DNA of 64,000 nucleotides, taken from Rhabditoides inermis (taxonomy: Eukaryota > Nematoda > Chromadorea > Rhabditida > Rhabditidae). The translations under genes and the position numbers were made by a program. The stretch spans positions 1 through 64,000 of the forward strand of contig CAWZYM010000478.1 in NCBI GenBank assembly GCA_963966185.1, written 5' to 3'. The first letter of the stretch is position 1; the number at the start of each line of letters is the position of its first letter. Shown here piece by piece: positions 49,051 through 61,459 of this stretch. A model generated the notes under the pieces. It made no database searches, was not told where the DNA came from, and was given only the letters and a program-made list of their open reading frames with translations.

Positions 49051-49690
49051 GCAGTGGCAAATTGGTGGGACTCACTCCAGAGATGCATATCAATGCAGAC
49101 ACATCCCCCCGAGACACTCGCGCGCTTCGAAAAAAGACAGGCCGGGGGAATCCATTGCGGAGAGTTGCAAGGAAGGGTCAAGCGGTTCGCACTTGCTCTT
49201 TCTCTTTCTCTCTCTCTCTCTCTCTCACTCGAACGCGCCCCTCGAGACATTTGAAGGAGTTCAGGAAACGCTCACACTGTTCAATGTTCACACTCACACT
49301 CACACACCAAACTCTTACACTCCAAAAAGAGGAGGAAGCCTCCACAAGGCTCCCACAGAGGACAAAGGAGTTCGCATGCATTACAACGCGGCGATTAGTC
49401 AGCCTGTATCTATCTGTATCTGCCGCCCGTGCCCTTTCGTTTCCATGCCGGTCAGAGACATGCTAGAGAGTGTGTGAATGTGAGAGGTGCACAGAGCATC
49501 CTGCCATCCAATCTCCGCTCCGCATCTCACATCAATCACTCCATCCCCCGAACCGTATCATATCACAGAGGTCAGCACACGCATATTCCACACTTGCCTA
49601 TCTAGGGGGGCAGTAAAGAGTTCGTAAACGTAATAGGGCGTCATATGGGGTCAAACAGAAACTGCGATGTGGTCGTTCAAACGTACGCTT
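42810..49690. repeat. Gene-poor region with many CT/GA microsatellites
   Basis: About twenty dinucleotide tracts of 25-90 bp occur here. CT on the plus strand: about 42810-42897, 44365-44404, 45440-45482, 46269-46310, 46412-46460, 46590-46652, 46908-46960, 47080-47134, 47412-47464, 48163-48204, 48893-48937 and 49200-49226. GA on the plus strand: about 43092-43116, 45256-45293, 48710-48760 and 49013-49047. The long Ser/Leu-rich ORFs follow from these tracts. No reliable exon was found between them. A 37-codon ORF with a signal-peptide-like start is at 43700-43813, but it cannot be joined in frame to the receptor exon at 49698. Confidence 0.75.
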
Positions 49691-49697
49691 TTTGCAG

Positions 49698-51583
49698 AGC
49701 GTTGTCCGTCGAACGCTGTGGGATTGGAGTCGGGGCTGATCAGGGACGAGCAGCTCCTAGCCAGCAGCTCATTCGACCACATCTCCGTCGGACCGCAAAA
49801 TGCACGGTGAGTGACAGAGATAAACCCCGCGGCAGCCGCGGCGGAGGTAAAACGGTCCGCGGCAGTCGCGGCGGAACATTCCGCGGCAGCCGCGGCGGAC
49901 TCCGCCGCGGCTGCCGCCGTACCTTCCGCCGCGACTGCCGCGGCTGATTTTGCTTCCGCGGGTACCTCCGCGGATCGGACCCGCGGAGGTAAAAAAAATC
50001 CTAGCGAATGCTACATAATCATAAGAGTGAGACTTGAAAAAATTGAGCGTACTTCTAGCCTACGGTCTTCCAAAAGTGAGCACGTCATCCATAGTATTCG
50101 ACTATGACGTCTCTAACAAATAGGCGCTCTGAGATCATATCTTATCGGATCTGTTTTGAACGTCGCGCTTTCTGACTTGATTGGTGGCCGCGCGCTACTT
50201 GAGCCGGGTTTACGGACATTCCGCGGGATCCTCCGCGGCAATGAGCGCGCGGAGGGTACAACGCAACCTCCGCGACCTTACTCACTGCGGAACTTGGCGC
50301 GGAACTGTCAAAATCTAAACCTCCGCCGCGGCTGCCGCGGCACGTTTTAGTTCCGCCGCGACTGCCGCGGAAGGGGTTACCTCCGCCGCGGCTGCCGCGG
50401 TCGGTCTCTGAGGTTGGCGCGTTTTTCACTTTCGATATGCCTTCCTATTTGCGATTTGGAATTAGTTTCAAACGACTGCACACGACATCTAATTACTTGC
50501 GATTGCTTTGCAACACTTCGAATTACTTCGAATCACTTTGAATATGTTTTCGAGGAGACTAGCGCTCCGGCGCGCTGTCGCGCGCCTACGCACTAGGTAT
50601 ACGAAATAGAAAATAGAAGAATAGTTCGTGCATGTTTGATAGTTGATTGCTCTCCAATGACTCTTGCGAAGTAACATATACTCTGCGTCAGAGCCATAAC
50701 CGTCTGTCTCCTCTGATCTAACCCACCGCGCGCAACTTACTGCGAACATAGAACTTTACACGCAAGGGTTGTAGTTGAAGTGTTCAAGTTTTTTTGTATT
50801 TTGTATATGTAGCTTAATTTTTTGTCTTTTCTAACTATCTCTCCTATTTCTTTTTCACCTATTTTATGTTTCACAGATGTACACCGCCCCATCTCTTTCT
50901 CCTCTACACTGTTCTGTCTACTTTCCATCCTATCTTTCTGTCTACTCTACTGTCAACTTTCTAGAGACAATACTAATTCATATGCTCTTGTTTGTCTACT
51001 GCATTTTTTTTCAATGTGACAAAAACTTTCTAAAGACATTACTATGTTTTCTTCTGTCTACTTCCACCTTTCGTCACCTCTTTCACTCTCACTCTCACAT
51101 CTGCAGTAATCACTATCACTGCGACTTTCGAGAGACAGTTATGTCTACTCTTCCTCTTCCTTCTCTCTTCTCTTTTCTCTCTCCTACCTTCTCTCTCTCT
51201 CCCCATCTTTCTCTCTCTTGTCTATTCTCACGTCTTCGCAGCGGTGACAACAATTTTCTAGAGACAGTACTATGGCACCTTCTGTCTACTCTTCTACTCT
51301 CACGTCTGCAGCAGTCACTGCGACTTTCGAGAGACAGTTATGCCTACTCTCTCTCTTCCCTTCTTCTCCTCCCTCCTTTCTCTCCCTCTCCCTCCCCCCC
51401 CCTCTCTCTCTCTCTCTCTGTCTTTCTCTTGTCTATTCTCACGTCTCTGCATCGGTGACAACAATTTTCTAGAGACAGTACTATGACACCTTCTGTCTAC
51501 TCTTCTATTCTCACGTCTGCAGCAGTCACTGCGACTTTCGAGAGACAGTTATGCCTACTCCCTCTCTTCCCTCCTTCTCCTCC

Positions 51584-51631
<48 letters not shown>

Positions 51632-51798
51632 CTATTCTTTCTTATGTATACTTTCACGTATCCGCATCCGTGACAACATTTTTCTAGAGACAGTACTATG
51701 ACACCTTCTGTCTACTCTTCTATTCTCACGTCTGCAGCAGTCACTGCGACTTTCGAGAGACAGTTATGCCTACTCCCTCTCTTCCCTCCTTCTCCTCC

Positions 51799-51834
<36 letters not shown>

Positions 51835-52028
51835 CTATTCTTTCTTATGTATACTTTCACGTATCCGCATCCGTGACAACATATTTTCTAGAGACAGTAC
51901 TATGGCACCTTCTGTCTACTCTTCTACTCTCACGTCTGAAGCAGTCACTGCGACTTTCGAGAGACAGTTATGCCTACTCTCTCTCTTCCCTTCTTCTCCT
52001 CCATCCTTTCTCTCCCTCTCCCTCCCCT

Positions 52029-52079
<51 letters not shown>

Positions 52080-52262
52080 CTTTCTCTTGTCTATTCTCAC
52101 GTCTCTGCATCGGTGACAACAATTTTCTAGAGACAGTACTATGACACCTTCTGTCTACTCTTCTACTCTCACGTCTGAAGCAGTCACTGCGACTTTCGAG
52201 AGACAGTTATGCCTACTCTCTCTCTTCCCTTCTTCTCCTCCCTCCTTTCTCTCCCTCTCCCT

Positions 52263-52314
<52 letters not shown>

Positions 52315-52487
52315 CTTTCTCTTGTCTATTCTCACGTCTCTGCATCGGTGACAACAATTTTCTAGAGACAGTACTATGACACCTTCTGTCTACTCTTCTA
52401 CTCTCACGTCTGAAGCAGTCACTGCGACTTTCGAGAGACAGTTATGCCTACTCTCTCTCTCTTCCCTTCTTCTCCTCCCTCCTTTCT

Positions 52488-52531
<44 letters not shown>

Positions 52532-55500
52532 CTTTCTCTTGTCTATTCTCACGTCTCTGCATCAATCAATCAATCAATCAATCAATCATTTATCCAGAAT
52601 CGCTATATCCTGACTATACAACAAAGTGCATACGGTACACCACAAGGGCTAAGCGCTGGGAGAAACACAGTTTAGCAACGGGGATGGTAGGGTCAGAAGA
52701 TCGAAAGTCGATATTAGATCGATAATCAGGCGATAATCATTCGATTTCCTTTCCAAAATCCATTAGAATTAGATACCATTATAGACGATGGTGGAGCTCC
52801 GGGTCTTCTTTTCCTTCCATTATAATCCACGAATAGTAACTCCACGGGCTGGGTTGACTGCGTTCTCAATGAGCTTTTCCCCGCCTTGCTCAAGGGTACT
52901 GGGGGAAGATCATTTCGACCCGACCGCGCGATGCGAGAGAGAAAGAAATAATAATAATCTGCATCGGTGACAACAATTTTCTAGAGACAGTACTATGGCA
53001 CTTTCTGTCTACTCTTCTACTCTCACGTCTGCAGAGTCAATGCGACTTTCGAGAGACAATTATGTAAAAACTTTTATAAACAGAAAGTACTAATCTCTTA
53101 TCTACTGTCCTTTTTCCCTACAGTCTACTCTCTCAGGTTCTGAAAAGATGATTTGATCGCCTGTGCTTGCCAAATGACATGTAAGGTGAACTCGATTTTC
53201 ACCTCACCTCACTTTCACTCGACACTGTACTGCAACGAAAAGCGGAATTTTAGGCTGAATATGTAGAAGATTACAGGTAATAAACTCAAAACTTACTTTC
53301 AACTGAAAAAAATACAGTACACAGTTCTATATTACGTCTACAATGACTTCGAGAAAAGAAGCCGGCTGGCGCGCCCTAACACGTTGTGCGCACGTGTGAA
53401 GGAGTTTGAAACAGTTTGAGGTTGATTTGATCGTTAGAAAGCACTATCTATCAACGTCTCGAAACATTTTACTTAACTTTCAACTTTCAACGTTTCGTTT
53501 TGTCAAAGTTATTCGTTGAAGATAGAAATTTTGTCTTTTTCCACGGACTCAATTCATTCTTGTTATATTTAGACATATTCCTATCAAAAAAAGACACAAC
53601 TGAGTGGATATGGGTCAGTGATTGCGGATGCCAACTATTCGTTATCGATCTGTTGACCTGGCGGCTGGTAGCGAGCAATCCGGTGGGCGCGACCCCAGCA
53701 AGTAACGCGCGCTCAGAAAATGTCTAATACTGTATGAAGACAAAGTCCGATCGATCTGAAACTTTGACAGAAGGGCTTTTTTGCCCATAAAAGCTTAAGT
53801 TTACAAATTGGACCCTCTATCTCGTCTGTACGAAAAGTCGATCATCTTCGCCATATTTGGTGACTTTTCAAAAAAGGAAACCAGTTTCTATAATCTATTA
53901 TACGTAATCTTTCTTCTGTTCAATTTTCAGAGAAATCTAAGATCATGAATTTTGGGTGCATTTTGGGTACATTCGCTTATTTGGGCATGAAGATGAGGTC
54001 ACAGGCAGCTGGTTTCGCGGCTATCGACTTTTTCTAGGTCGATTCACCTACTCTCCAAATTTGGTTCTAATTGAAGTAATTTGAAATTTTTCTCCATAGT
54101 TAAGAGATTAGGTGATAACTATGATTAGAAGATCGCTATTGACGAGATATTTGGAATTTTGCGTACTGGGGTTTTGAAGAAACTTTTTAGAAGAAGTGAA
54201 GTGATAATACTGATTTTGAAGAAAGATAACCTTCCGGAAAGAAGGACAGACAGACACCATAGTAAATATTATAGTAAAAAAAGATCCCACATGCCACTCA
54301 TGGTGTATTGTTGTGCAGCACCACCGACAAGCCTATAACAATTTTGAATCAAAATGGTTCGACCGCGAAAAGGCTGGGTCAGCCGGCCAGAAAACAGCTG
54401 ATCAGCTGTTTTGTTGTTCTCTGTGATGTTTGTTTGTTTATATGTAATATATTTGTTTCTATTGTTTATCACATATGAAATATTAGACCTCTCTACGATG
54501 TTCATGTTAATTGCATTGAAGTTTTCGCAAACAAGCTCTAAAAACACTTTTCGAAATCACTGTCGCGCTTCGGATTTAGTTCTTTTATTTTTTTTATAAT
54601 GTTTGCTATTAGATATGCAAAGAAATTATTTGTTCACAATGACGCTGCCCGGCCGGTCGAAGTTTCACGAGCTGAACGACGGCGCCTCGTTCACATTGCA
54701 CGGCAGCTTGTTCAGGTGTGTTCCCATTTTGTCTTGTTGTTATCTTTTGTTTTTATAATGTGAATAATATTGTAAATGCGTGGTATTAAACTACTCCGCA
54801 ACGTTATTCGTTCAGAGTGCGCGTTGACTGATGCGTGCGTACGCTGCGATGCGGGTGCTGCTCAACAACTCGAGCGCGGTCACCGATCGTGATCCATCAC
54901 TATCGGATACTGCCTCATGAGAGGGTAAGGATATTGTTGATTGTATTCACGACTGCGTAAGATATTTGTATGTGTTTCGTTCGTGCATGTTGGTTGCAGG
55001 AATCTTCCCTGCCGAAGCCGAACTCCACGCAGCCGATGGTTCGCCGCCTGCGACTTTCTCTTCTCACACGCCTTATCACTAAGGTATGTATTCTATGACT
55101 ATGTGATTTAATGGTGCTGACAAATTGGTCGATTGTTCACCAATATCATTTGTATTGTACTTCACATGAATGTTGTTACGATAGCGGTCTGGTTTGAAAC
55201 TTATTCGTTACAGGTGCTGTGGGAGGAATGACTCGCCCTTCCGACTGCCAGCTGCAGCGACTCCGGCGCGACTCCGACCACAACTCACCGCGCGTTTTGT
55301 CAATAATATAATATTGAACATTCATTTTTGTTCCGTACTGTAATAAACGCGTGTGTTTTGCCATAGTTGGTTGCGTAATACCATCACTGAAAGTCGTCAA
55401 TGCATTCTGTGTTCTTGGTTTTATGTTTCTGACTGTAAGAGGGGGGGGGGGGGGTGCTCGAATGTTTTTCAAAATACGGTTTACGGTCAAATCACTGTAT

Positions 55501-56054
55501 CACCAAGATCTCGCTGAGCGCCGAGTTCATGTTTGCGCGTCTTCGAGATAGATATTTGCTGCATTCGCATGGAGAGCAACTAGCTGCATAGTGCAGTGGC
55601 AGCGCAGTTGTCTCTAAATACTGCGCGCGTTCGTGCCCCCCGCGGGTTCGAGTCCCGTGGTGGGAAGAGATTTTGCTCACTGCAAAATGTCAAGAAAATT
55701 GTAAACAAAATCCGCAAGAGAGTGAGAGGGGTTGTAAGCCCCGCCCATCGCTTGCGAATCATATATTTCGCCGTTGGCAGAGTGGCATGTGGGATCCAAG
55801 TCGACTATAGTATGCAAGGGGGACTGACCGCGCCATTAGCACTGGTGCAGCATGTACTCACTCAACACACTGTCGGTTGCGTTTTTATCATTATTATCAG
55901 TAGATCGTAATATATAATAATCCCCAACAGGTGTGTTCCATCATAATCGCCCCCAATAGAAATCCTACACTCGCACCATTATCTCACTCTAATCATCTGG
56001 TTGCATATACGTGCGATTATGCCCCCGGGGACTTCCTGGGGACCACTACCTCTG

Positions 56055-56099
<45 letters not shown>

Positions 56100-56948
56100 A
56101 GGGGGGAGACTTGTTGCGAGGGTACGAGGAACGGGGGCAGCGACAGAACGGGCGTAATTGTCGGGTGATTAGCTTGTGCCTCTTTCAAAGGTGCCCAGAT
56201 GAATTATTCTCGTCGTCCCCTAGACGAGAGGAGAGAAGAAGGGAGAAGGGGATCCCACAACAACCAATTATCCACCATCCACTTTTCTCACACCTGTGAA
56301 ATAAACAACAACAAACCGTTGTCCGTCGATACAGAGATAAGAGCAATAGTAAAAGGTGCTACAACACAAAACACAAAACACACCATCCACTTTTTCCAGC
56401 TTGCGCACCGAGCTCGCATCTGGCGGGTGGTGTCCGAAGCCCCTCATACACGCCGACAGCTACGAGTTCATCCAGGTGAGTCGATCGATAAATAAATCGA
56501 TAAATCGATATGTCAGGTGAACCTGTTGTCGCTGCACGTGATTACTGCGGTGGAGACGCAGGGTCGATGGGGGAATGGGACGGGGAGGGAGTTCGCCAGC
56601 GGGTACATGATAGACTACTTGCGGGCCGACAGCGGATGGGTGCGCTACAGGAACAGGACCGGACATCAGGTGAGACATTCAATGCTATTCTGTAACACAT
56701 GTATGTACCAACAATAAACGAGATCTGAAATCAAACCTTACATTTTCAGTTGATGTCCGGTAACTCGGATACGTCTTCCGTTGTCTCGAGGGTGCTCGAT
56801 CCGCCAATCCACGCCGACAAGGTGAACGCATTCAACTGTTACTTTATTTCACCTTCCACTTTCAGATTCGCATCGTGCCGTTTTCCCGACAAACCCGCAC
56901 CGTGTGTATGCGCATCGAGCTGATCGGGTGCAAGCAGACAGGTAACAC

Positions 56949-56993
<45 letters not shown>

Positions 56994-58618
56994 TCTCTCA
57001 CCCTCCGAATCCAGACGGTCTCATCTACTACTCCACCCAACCCGAGGGCAGTCGTCTCTCCGATGCAGACTTCCGGGACTCCCGATTCGAGCAGACAGAG
57101 GAAGTGACAGAGGAGGGAGCCAGGAAGTCAGTCAGGTTTCATGTGATCATAAACCGTCTAAACTTCAGGGGCCTGGGCCTGTTGTCCGACGGTTTCATAG
57201 CCGATTCGGACCCGTTCGGTGGAAACAACCCGAATTCGAGTTGGATCGGATGGAACAACAAGCCCACTGGTGAGTGGACAGCGTTCTTCTTTTAATGGAA
57301 AAATTGTTAGTCAGAATAGACTATAGACAGGAGAAAATGTTTCTTTTCACATCATTGTGTATTTGAAATAGTGTAATGAGTAATGGAGAATGAAGAGAAG
57401 AAACGTTTCCAGGAGGCGCGGTGGTGCTCCTGTTCGAGTTCGCTGCGGCGCGTCAGCTGAAGGAGATGACTCTGCACGCATACGGACCGCGCATAGACGG
57501 CATAGAAGTCATGTTCAGCGCAGACGGTGCGTTGCTGTTTCTGCTTCGCATTCCGTATTAGTTGTTAGGTGATCCGTAAACGCTCTCACGGTTGAGTGAT
57601 TATAATTCATGGTGACTTACTTGTTATTCCGTGTTATATGTTTACCTTTTTTAGGTTCCCACTTCCCGCTGTCCTCCCAAATCTCTTCTCTGGATAGGAG
57701 AGGGGGACAGGGAACGGGAAACTATCGGCTGAGGGTGCCTCTGCACTCTAGACTCGCCAAGAAGGTGCGCATCTCTCTCTCTCTCTCTCTCTCACTCTAA
57801 TCATCCCCCTCTCTAGCTCCGAGTCACCCTACGTTTCTCCTCGGAATGGATGTTCCTCACCGAAGTCGACTTCGTATCCGGTAAGTCCTGAGAATATTGA
57901 TTACAGTACCTCTAATCCCTCCTACCGTAACCCTGTAGGCGACGACGAGCTCGCGTCGAGTGAGCTCGATCACTGGCTGCCGGCTATAGTGTCCTCGGAT
58001 GAGGATACGGTAGACGATACCGTACCCTTTTTGGTCGACGGTTGGTAGAGAGCAAGCCGTGGTGTCCTGGAAGAGTGTGTGCATGCCCCGCTTTCCTGTA
58101 CTCCTATCGTAGGCCTACTGTCATAGTTTCGCTCCTCTTACTATTAGATTAATCGATAGTCTCCGAGTGTGATTCTAACACGTCACTCGTGAATCTCGCT
58201 GACGTCGCCTCTTTCAGTGCCGATCGAGGCGGCGGAGACGACAACGGTGGCCTCGGAGCCAGCTGCGGAGGAGTACGGCTACAGTACACTCGCACTCCTC
58301 GTTCTCACACTATCCCTCACCGTGCTCACTCTGCTGCTCTGCGTCGCGCACTGCATGCGCCGGGGCAAGAAGAGCGAGAAGGTATGGAGGAGACATAATG
58401 TTTGTTTATCTGCACTAACAAGAACAGAATAAAGCATCATGGATATCTACAGAAGCGTAAACTGTCGTTCAGATCCGCCCGAATCCATCGCACCGTCAGC
58501 TGATAGTACATGCGGGGTCGCAGCACTCGCCCGCCTATCACACCTACATAGCAGAGGACAGACACATCTACAGACTGGGCAGCGACAAGACAGACAGCAC
58601 TACGTGAGGAGGAGGAGA

Positions 58619-58670
<52 letters not shown>

Positions 58671-58952
58671 GGCATTACCTTTCAGCCTTTCCTCGTCCAA
58701 GTCCAAGCACTCTCCTCCGTCCTGGAGCGACTTCAACTTCCCGCCGCCGCCGGACGAGTCCGGTGAGTACCGGTATCAAAGCTAAAGTACAGTAATCTTG
58801 CAGATGAGCTGATCTACGCGCAGCCGGTCTACCCTCCCCCTCCATCCACGCTGGGTAGAAGGAAGAAGGAGGACGAGCTGCACTACGCTACCAGCGACAT
58901 GTTCACCACCTTGGCGTCAGTCTCTCTCTCTCTCTCTCTCTCGCTCCTTCCC

Positions 58953-59003
<51 letters not shown>

Positions 59004-60866
59004 ATGTAATTTCCCGTTTCCAGGTTCGATCGTATTCCGAAGGTGTCGCTAGCGGTGTTGCACATGGGACCGCTGCTCGGTGAGTGCACACAATGGTGGC
59101 CACTCACATCTCGTGTTGCAGGGGAGGGGAAGTTCACAGTGGCGCGTGAGTGTCGGCTGCCCGACGGCCGACTGGCCGCATTGAAAACAGTCAAGGAGGC
59201 GGGCAGCGAGCACGCAAGGTACGCATATGGGTTTTCGAGAGCGATTCTGAAGTCAAGTCGGGAGTGTTCGATGACCCAAAATGGTACGAACATGCCAGAT
59301 ATGAACATAAGAAGAGTTTATTTGTTTATTAAGAGCTCAAAACAAAAGTCAATTCGGGTTCGCGTTGAAAGGACTGTCCGCAACATTCAGAATGACGTGT
59401 TCAGAAACTGAATCATCTATCGAATCTTGCTTGCAGGCGCACTCTGCTCAACGAGCTGTCGTGTCTGCACAGGGCGAGGCACCCTCGAGTCGTCTCCCTC
59501 CTGGGAAGGACAGAGCAGCCCGCACTCATCACGGAGAGGATGCGAGGGGATGTCAGGGCAGAGATGCTCCAGGGAAGGTGCAGGTCAGTCAAGTTCTCTC
59601 TCCCTTTCATAACAGAGATGATATACAATCACTCACTCCACATTAGTACCAACCCCTTCCCTTGCAGTCCCTCCTCTTGCCTTCCCCTTCTGGCGGACGG
59701 GTGTGCGGGCCTGGCCCATCTGGAGTCACTGGGCATAGTGCACGGCCACCTCACACCGGGCAACATACTCGTCGACGCACACGGACGCGGAAAGGTGGGA
59801 AAATGAGAGGAGACACATAAGAGACACGTCTATGATAGTGGAAAGGAAGTGCGCATAGTGGTAACTGCTATTCATGCAGCAGCTACATCTAACATTGAAG
59901 ATGAGGCTGCGTCTCGCTGTTCCTTCCATGTGCACTTTCTTTCTGCTATCCGCATCTATTTCTATCATACATCCAGCTATCTTGACCTTGCAGATCTCTG
60001 CGCCGCGCGGGCAGTCGCACCACGCACAGCTGCGCTACTCGGCGCCGGAGAGCATTCTAGATGTGAGCATCTCTCTCCCCCTCCCTCTCTCCCCCCTCTT
60101 TTCTCTCTCCCTCTCGCTCCCTCCCTCTCTCCCCCCTCTCTTCTCTCTCCCTCTCTCTCCCTCTCTCTCCCCTCTTTCCTCTCTCCCTCTCGCTCCCTCT
60201 CTCTCCCTCCCTCCCCCCTCCCTCTCTCACCCCCTCTGTCAGAACGTGTGGTCGTCTCGCTCTGACACGTGGTCGTTCGCTGTGTGTTGCTGGGAGGTGC
60301 TCGACGGATTCCGACGACAGCCCTTCGACGGGTACGTATGTCCGCTTTCCGCCATTGATTGATTTATTGCCGATATCAAGAATACAACAACGGAGATGAA
60401 ACACAAAGGGTTCAGTCTGCGTGAAGTATCTGTCGGTGCTTTCTTCTTGTCGAGATCCGACGTAGTTTTCCCCATTGTACAAGTTCGAAACGCAAATCAA
60501 GCGAAGTGTTTTTTTATCGGAATCGCAAACTTGATCATGGCGCGTACAAAACGAAATCACTCATAAGATGATCGACCTGTACATCGTTTGTTTCAGGTGG
60601 ACCAACGATCAGCTGATCGAGAACGCGCATCGCGTGCTGAAAGGATTCAACGACCAGGTGAGTACCTCTCTCTTTCTCTCTCTCTATCTCTCTCTCTCTC
60701 CCTCACCCTCTCCTTCCAGTACCTTCTTGACTTTTCCCTCCTGCCCGCCTGTCCTCCGGAGCTCCGTCTGGTCCTTCGATCGGCGTTCAATCGCCACCAC
60801 ATACAGCGTCCGGCCTTCTCCTCCCTCCTACCCGTCTTCGAACAACTCGCCCAGCCATTCGACTAG
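49698..60866 (+). CDS. Discoidin-domain receptor with degenerate kinase domain (5' end not found)
   Basis: DDR-type collagen receptor of the plasma membrane. The discoidin (F5/8 C) domain begins at 49698 (CPSNAVGLESGLIRDEQLLA, FDHISVGPQNAR), then a 6.6-kb intron, then exons from 56400: ELASGGWCPKPLIHADSYEF, LLSLHVITAVETQGRWGNGT, LMSGNSDTSSVVSRV and PFSRQTRTVCMRIELIGC. A DDR-specific second globular region follows (DGLIYYSTQPEGSRLSDADF, SSWIGWNNKPT, MTLHAYGPRIDGIEVMFSAD). The membrane helix is STLALLVLTLSLTVLTLLLC (about 58280-58340). The juxtamembrane part is proline-rich (SDFNFPPPPDES). The kinase region (about 59030-60866) keeps the ATP-site lysine (LAALKTVKE) and YSAPESI. HRD is replaced by HGH (VHGHLTPGNILVD) and DFG is missing (GRGKISAPRG). 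It ends LPVFEQLAQPFD at 60866; AATAAA is at 61226. The exon carrying the start and signal peptide was not identified, and the exon junction near 58040 is uncertain. Confidence 0.85.
49813..50413. mobile_element. GC-rich inverted-repeat element in the receptor intron
   Basis: The arms (about 49813-49990 and 50215-50413) are rich in CCGCGGCAGCCGCGGCGGA units, which are in opposite orientation at the two ends. The centre is AT-richer (about 49990-50215). It begins only a few bases after the receptor exon's donor. The repeated units are themselves near-palindromic, and no ORF with known similarity is present. Confidence 0.65.
51240..53065 (+). repeat. Satellite of about 205-240 bp units
   Basis: A unit beginning TTTTCTAGAGACAGTACTAT and continuing through CTTCTGTCTACTCTTCTACT, CTGCAGCAGTCACTGCGACT and TTCGAGAGACAGTTATGCCT into a CT-rich tract repeats at about 51252, 51465, 51680, 51888, 52122 and 52355. 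A final partial unit is at about 52975, separated by about 400 bp that includes an (ATCA)n run near 52561-52590. Unit length differs mainly in the CT tract. Older, more diverged units precede it from about 50930. Confidence 0.9.
53070..54590. other. Intron sequence of the receptor gene, no feature recognised
   Basis: AT-rich sequence. The ORFs on either strand do not show exon-like features. Confidence 0.5.
54599..55231 (+). CDS. Possible small nested gene in the receptor intron
   Basis: Three short exons with good borders and matching phase can be joined: 54599-54715 (MFAIRYAKKLFVHNDAARPV to ARQLVQ), 55000-55083 (ESSLPKPNSTQPMVRRLRLS to RLITK) and 55214-55231 (VLWEE and stop). This gives 72 residues, basic and helical, with a mitochondrial-targeting-like start. 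AATAAA follows at 55342-55347. Against it, another frame in the first exon starts at an internal ATG (MTLPGRSKFHELND), and the protein has no recognised family. It lies on the same strand as the surrounding receptor gene. Confidence 0.35.
55585..55690 (+). mobile_element. tRNA-derived SINE-like sequence
   Basis: The sequence ATAGTGCAGTGGCAGCGCAG resembles a tRNA A box, and GGGTTCGAGTCCC is a perfect B box about 45 bp later, followed by TGGTGGGAAGAGATTTTGC. It does not fold as a complete tRNA with a normal anticodon arm as far as I can see. It resembles the heads of the foldback element at 38654-39519. Confidence 0.5.
55700..56395. other. Distal part of the 6.6-kb receptor intron
   Basis: Contains a GA tract at about 56060-56094. 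No exon was recognised until the receptor exon at 56400. Confidence 0.5.
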
Positions 60867-61225
60867 CACCGAGTCGGCCCCGCCGGGTCCGACCGGACTC
60901 CCACCGGCGGCGCCCGCATCCCATTCACGACACGAGTCCTCTTTTATTTATCATTCATCACGTCTTATCTCCCCTCTTTCTCGTGAGATTCTCACTGCTC
61001 AAGCTCAAGGCACGTCTCCCAACACTCTCTTTCATCCTCTCCTCTTCTCTCGCCGTCAGCTCCACTCCTGGTTCGAATGTGTGCACTGATCTTCTCCCTC
61101 TGTCTCTCTCTTCTTTACGCTTCAAGCGAGTCTCACCCCGTGCGACCCAACATCCATATATATATGTATTATAGCTATATCGAATATTGACTGATTGAGA
61201 TTGTTTACATGACTATGTGATTAAT

Positions 61226-61231
61226 AATAAA
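61226..61231 (+). terminator. Poly(A) signal of the receptor gene
   Basis: AATAAA 360 bp after the receptor stop. Confidence 0.5.
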
Positions 61232-61459
61232 TGAACTTTACTGCTGGATGCCACTGTCTTGTTGAGACTGATCGTGAGGAATAGTTTTCATATTCTACAT
61301 TGGCTGAGCTTCGAAGGAGGTTATTCAGAATCAGAAATGACATAATCACAAACATACCGAATCCAACAAACTACCGGTCAGACCCGTGAGTGCATATTTA
61401 CAATTAAAAAAAAAACAACAATGAAAACTACTGAAGCTAAAAAAAAATGCAAAAAGATT

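Noticed and set aside
54817..54930. Possible extra exon of the nested gene after TTCGTTCAG
   Set aside because: Every frame meets a stop soon, and skipping it gives an open, in-phase join between 54715 and 55000.
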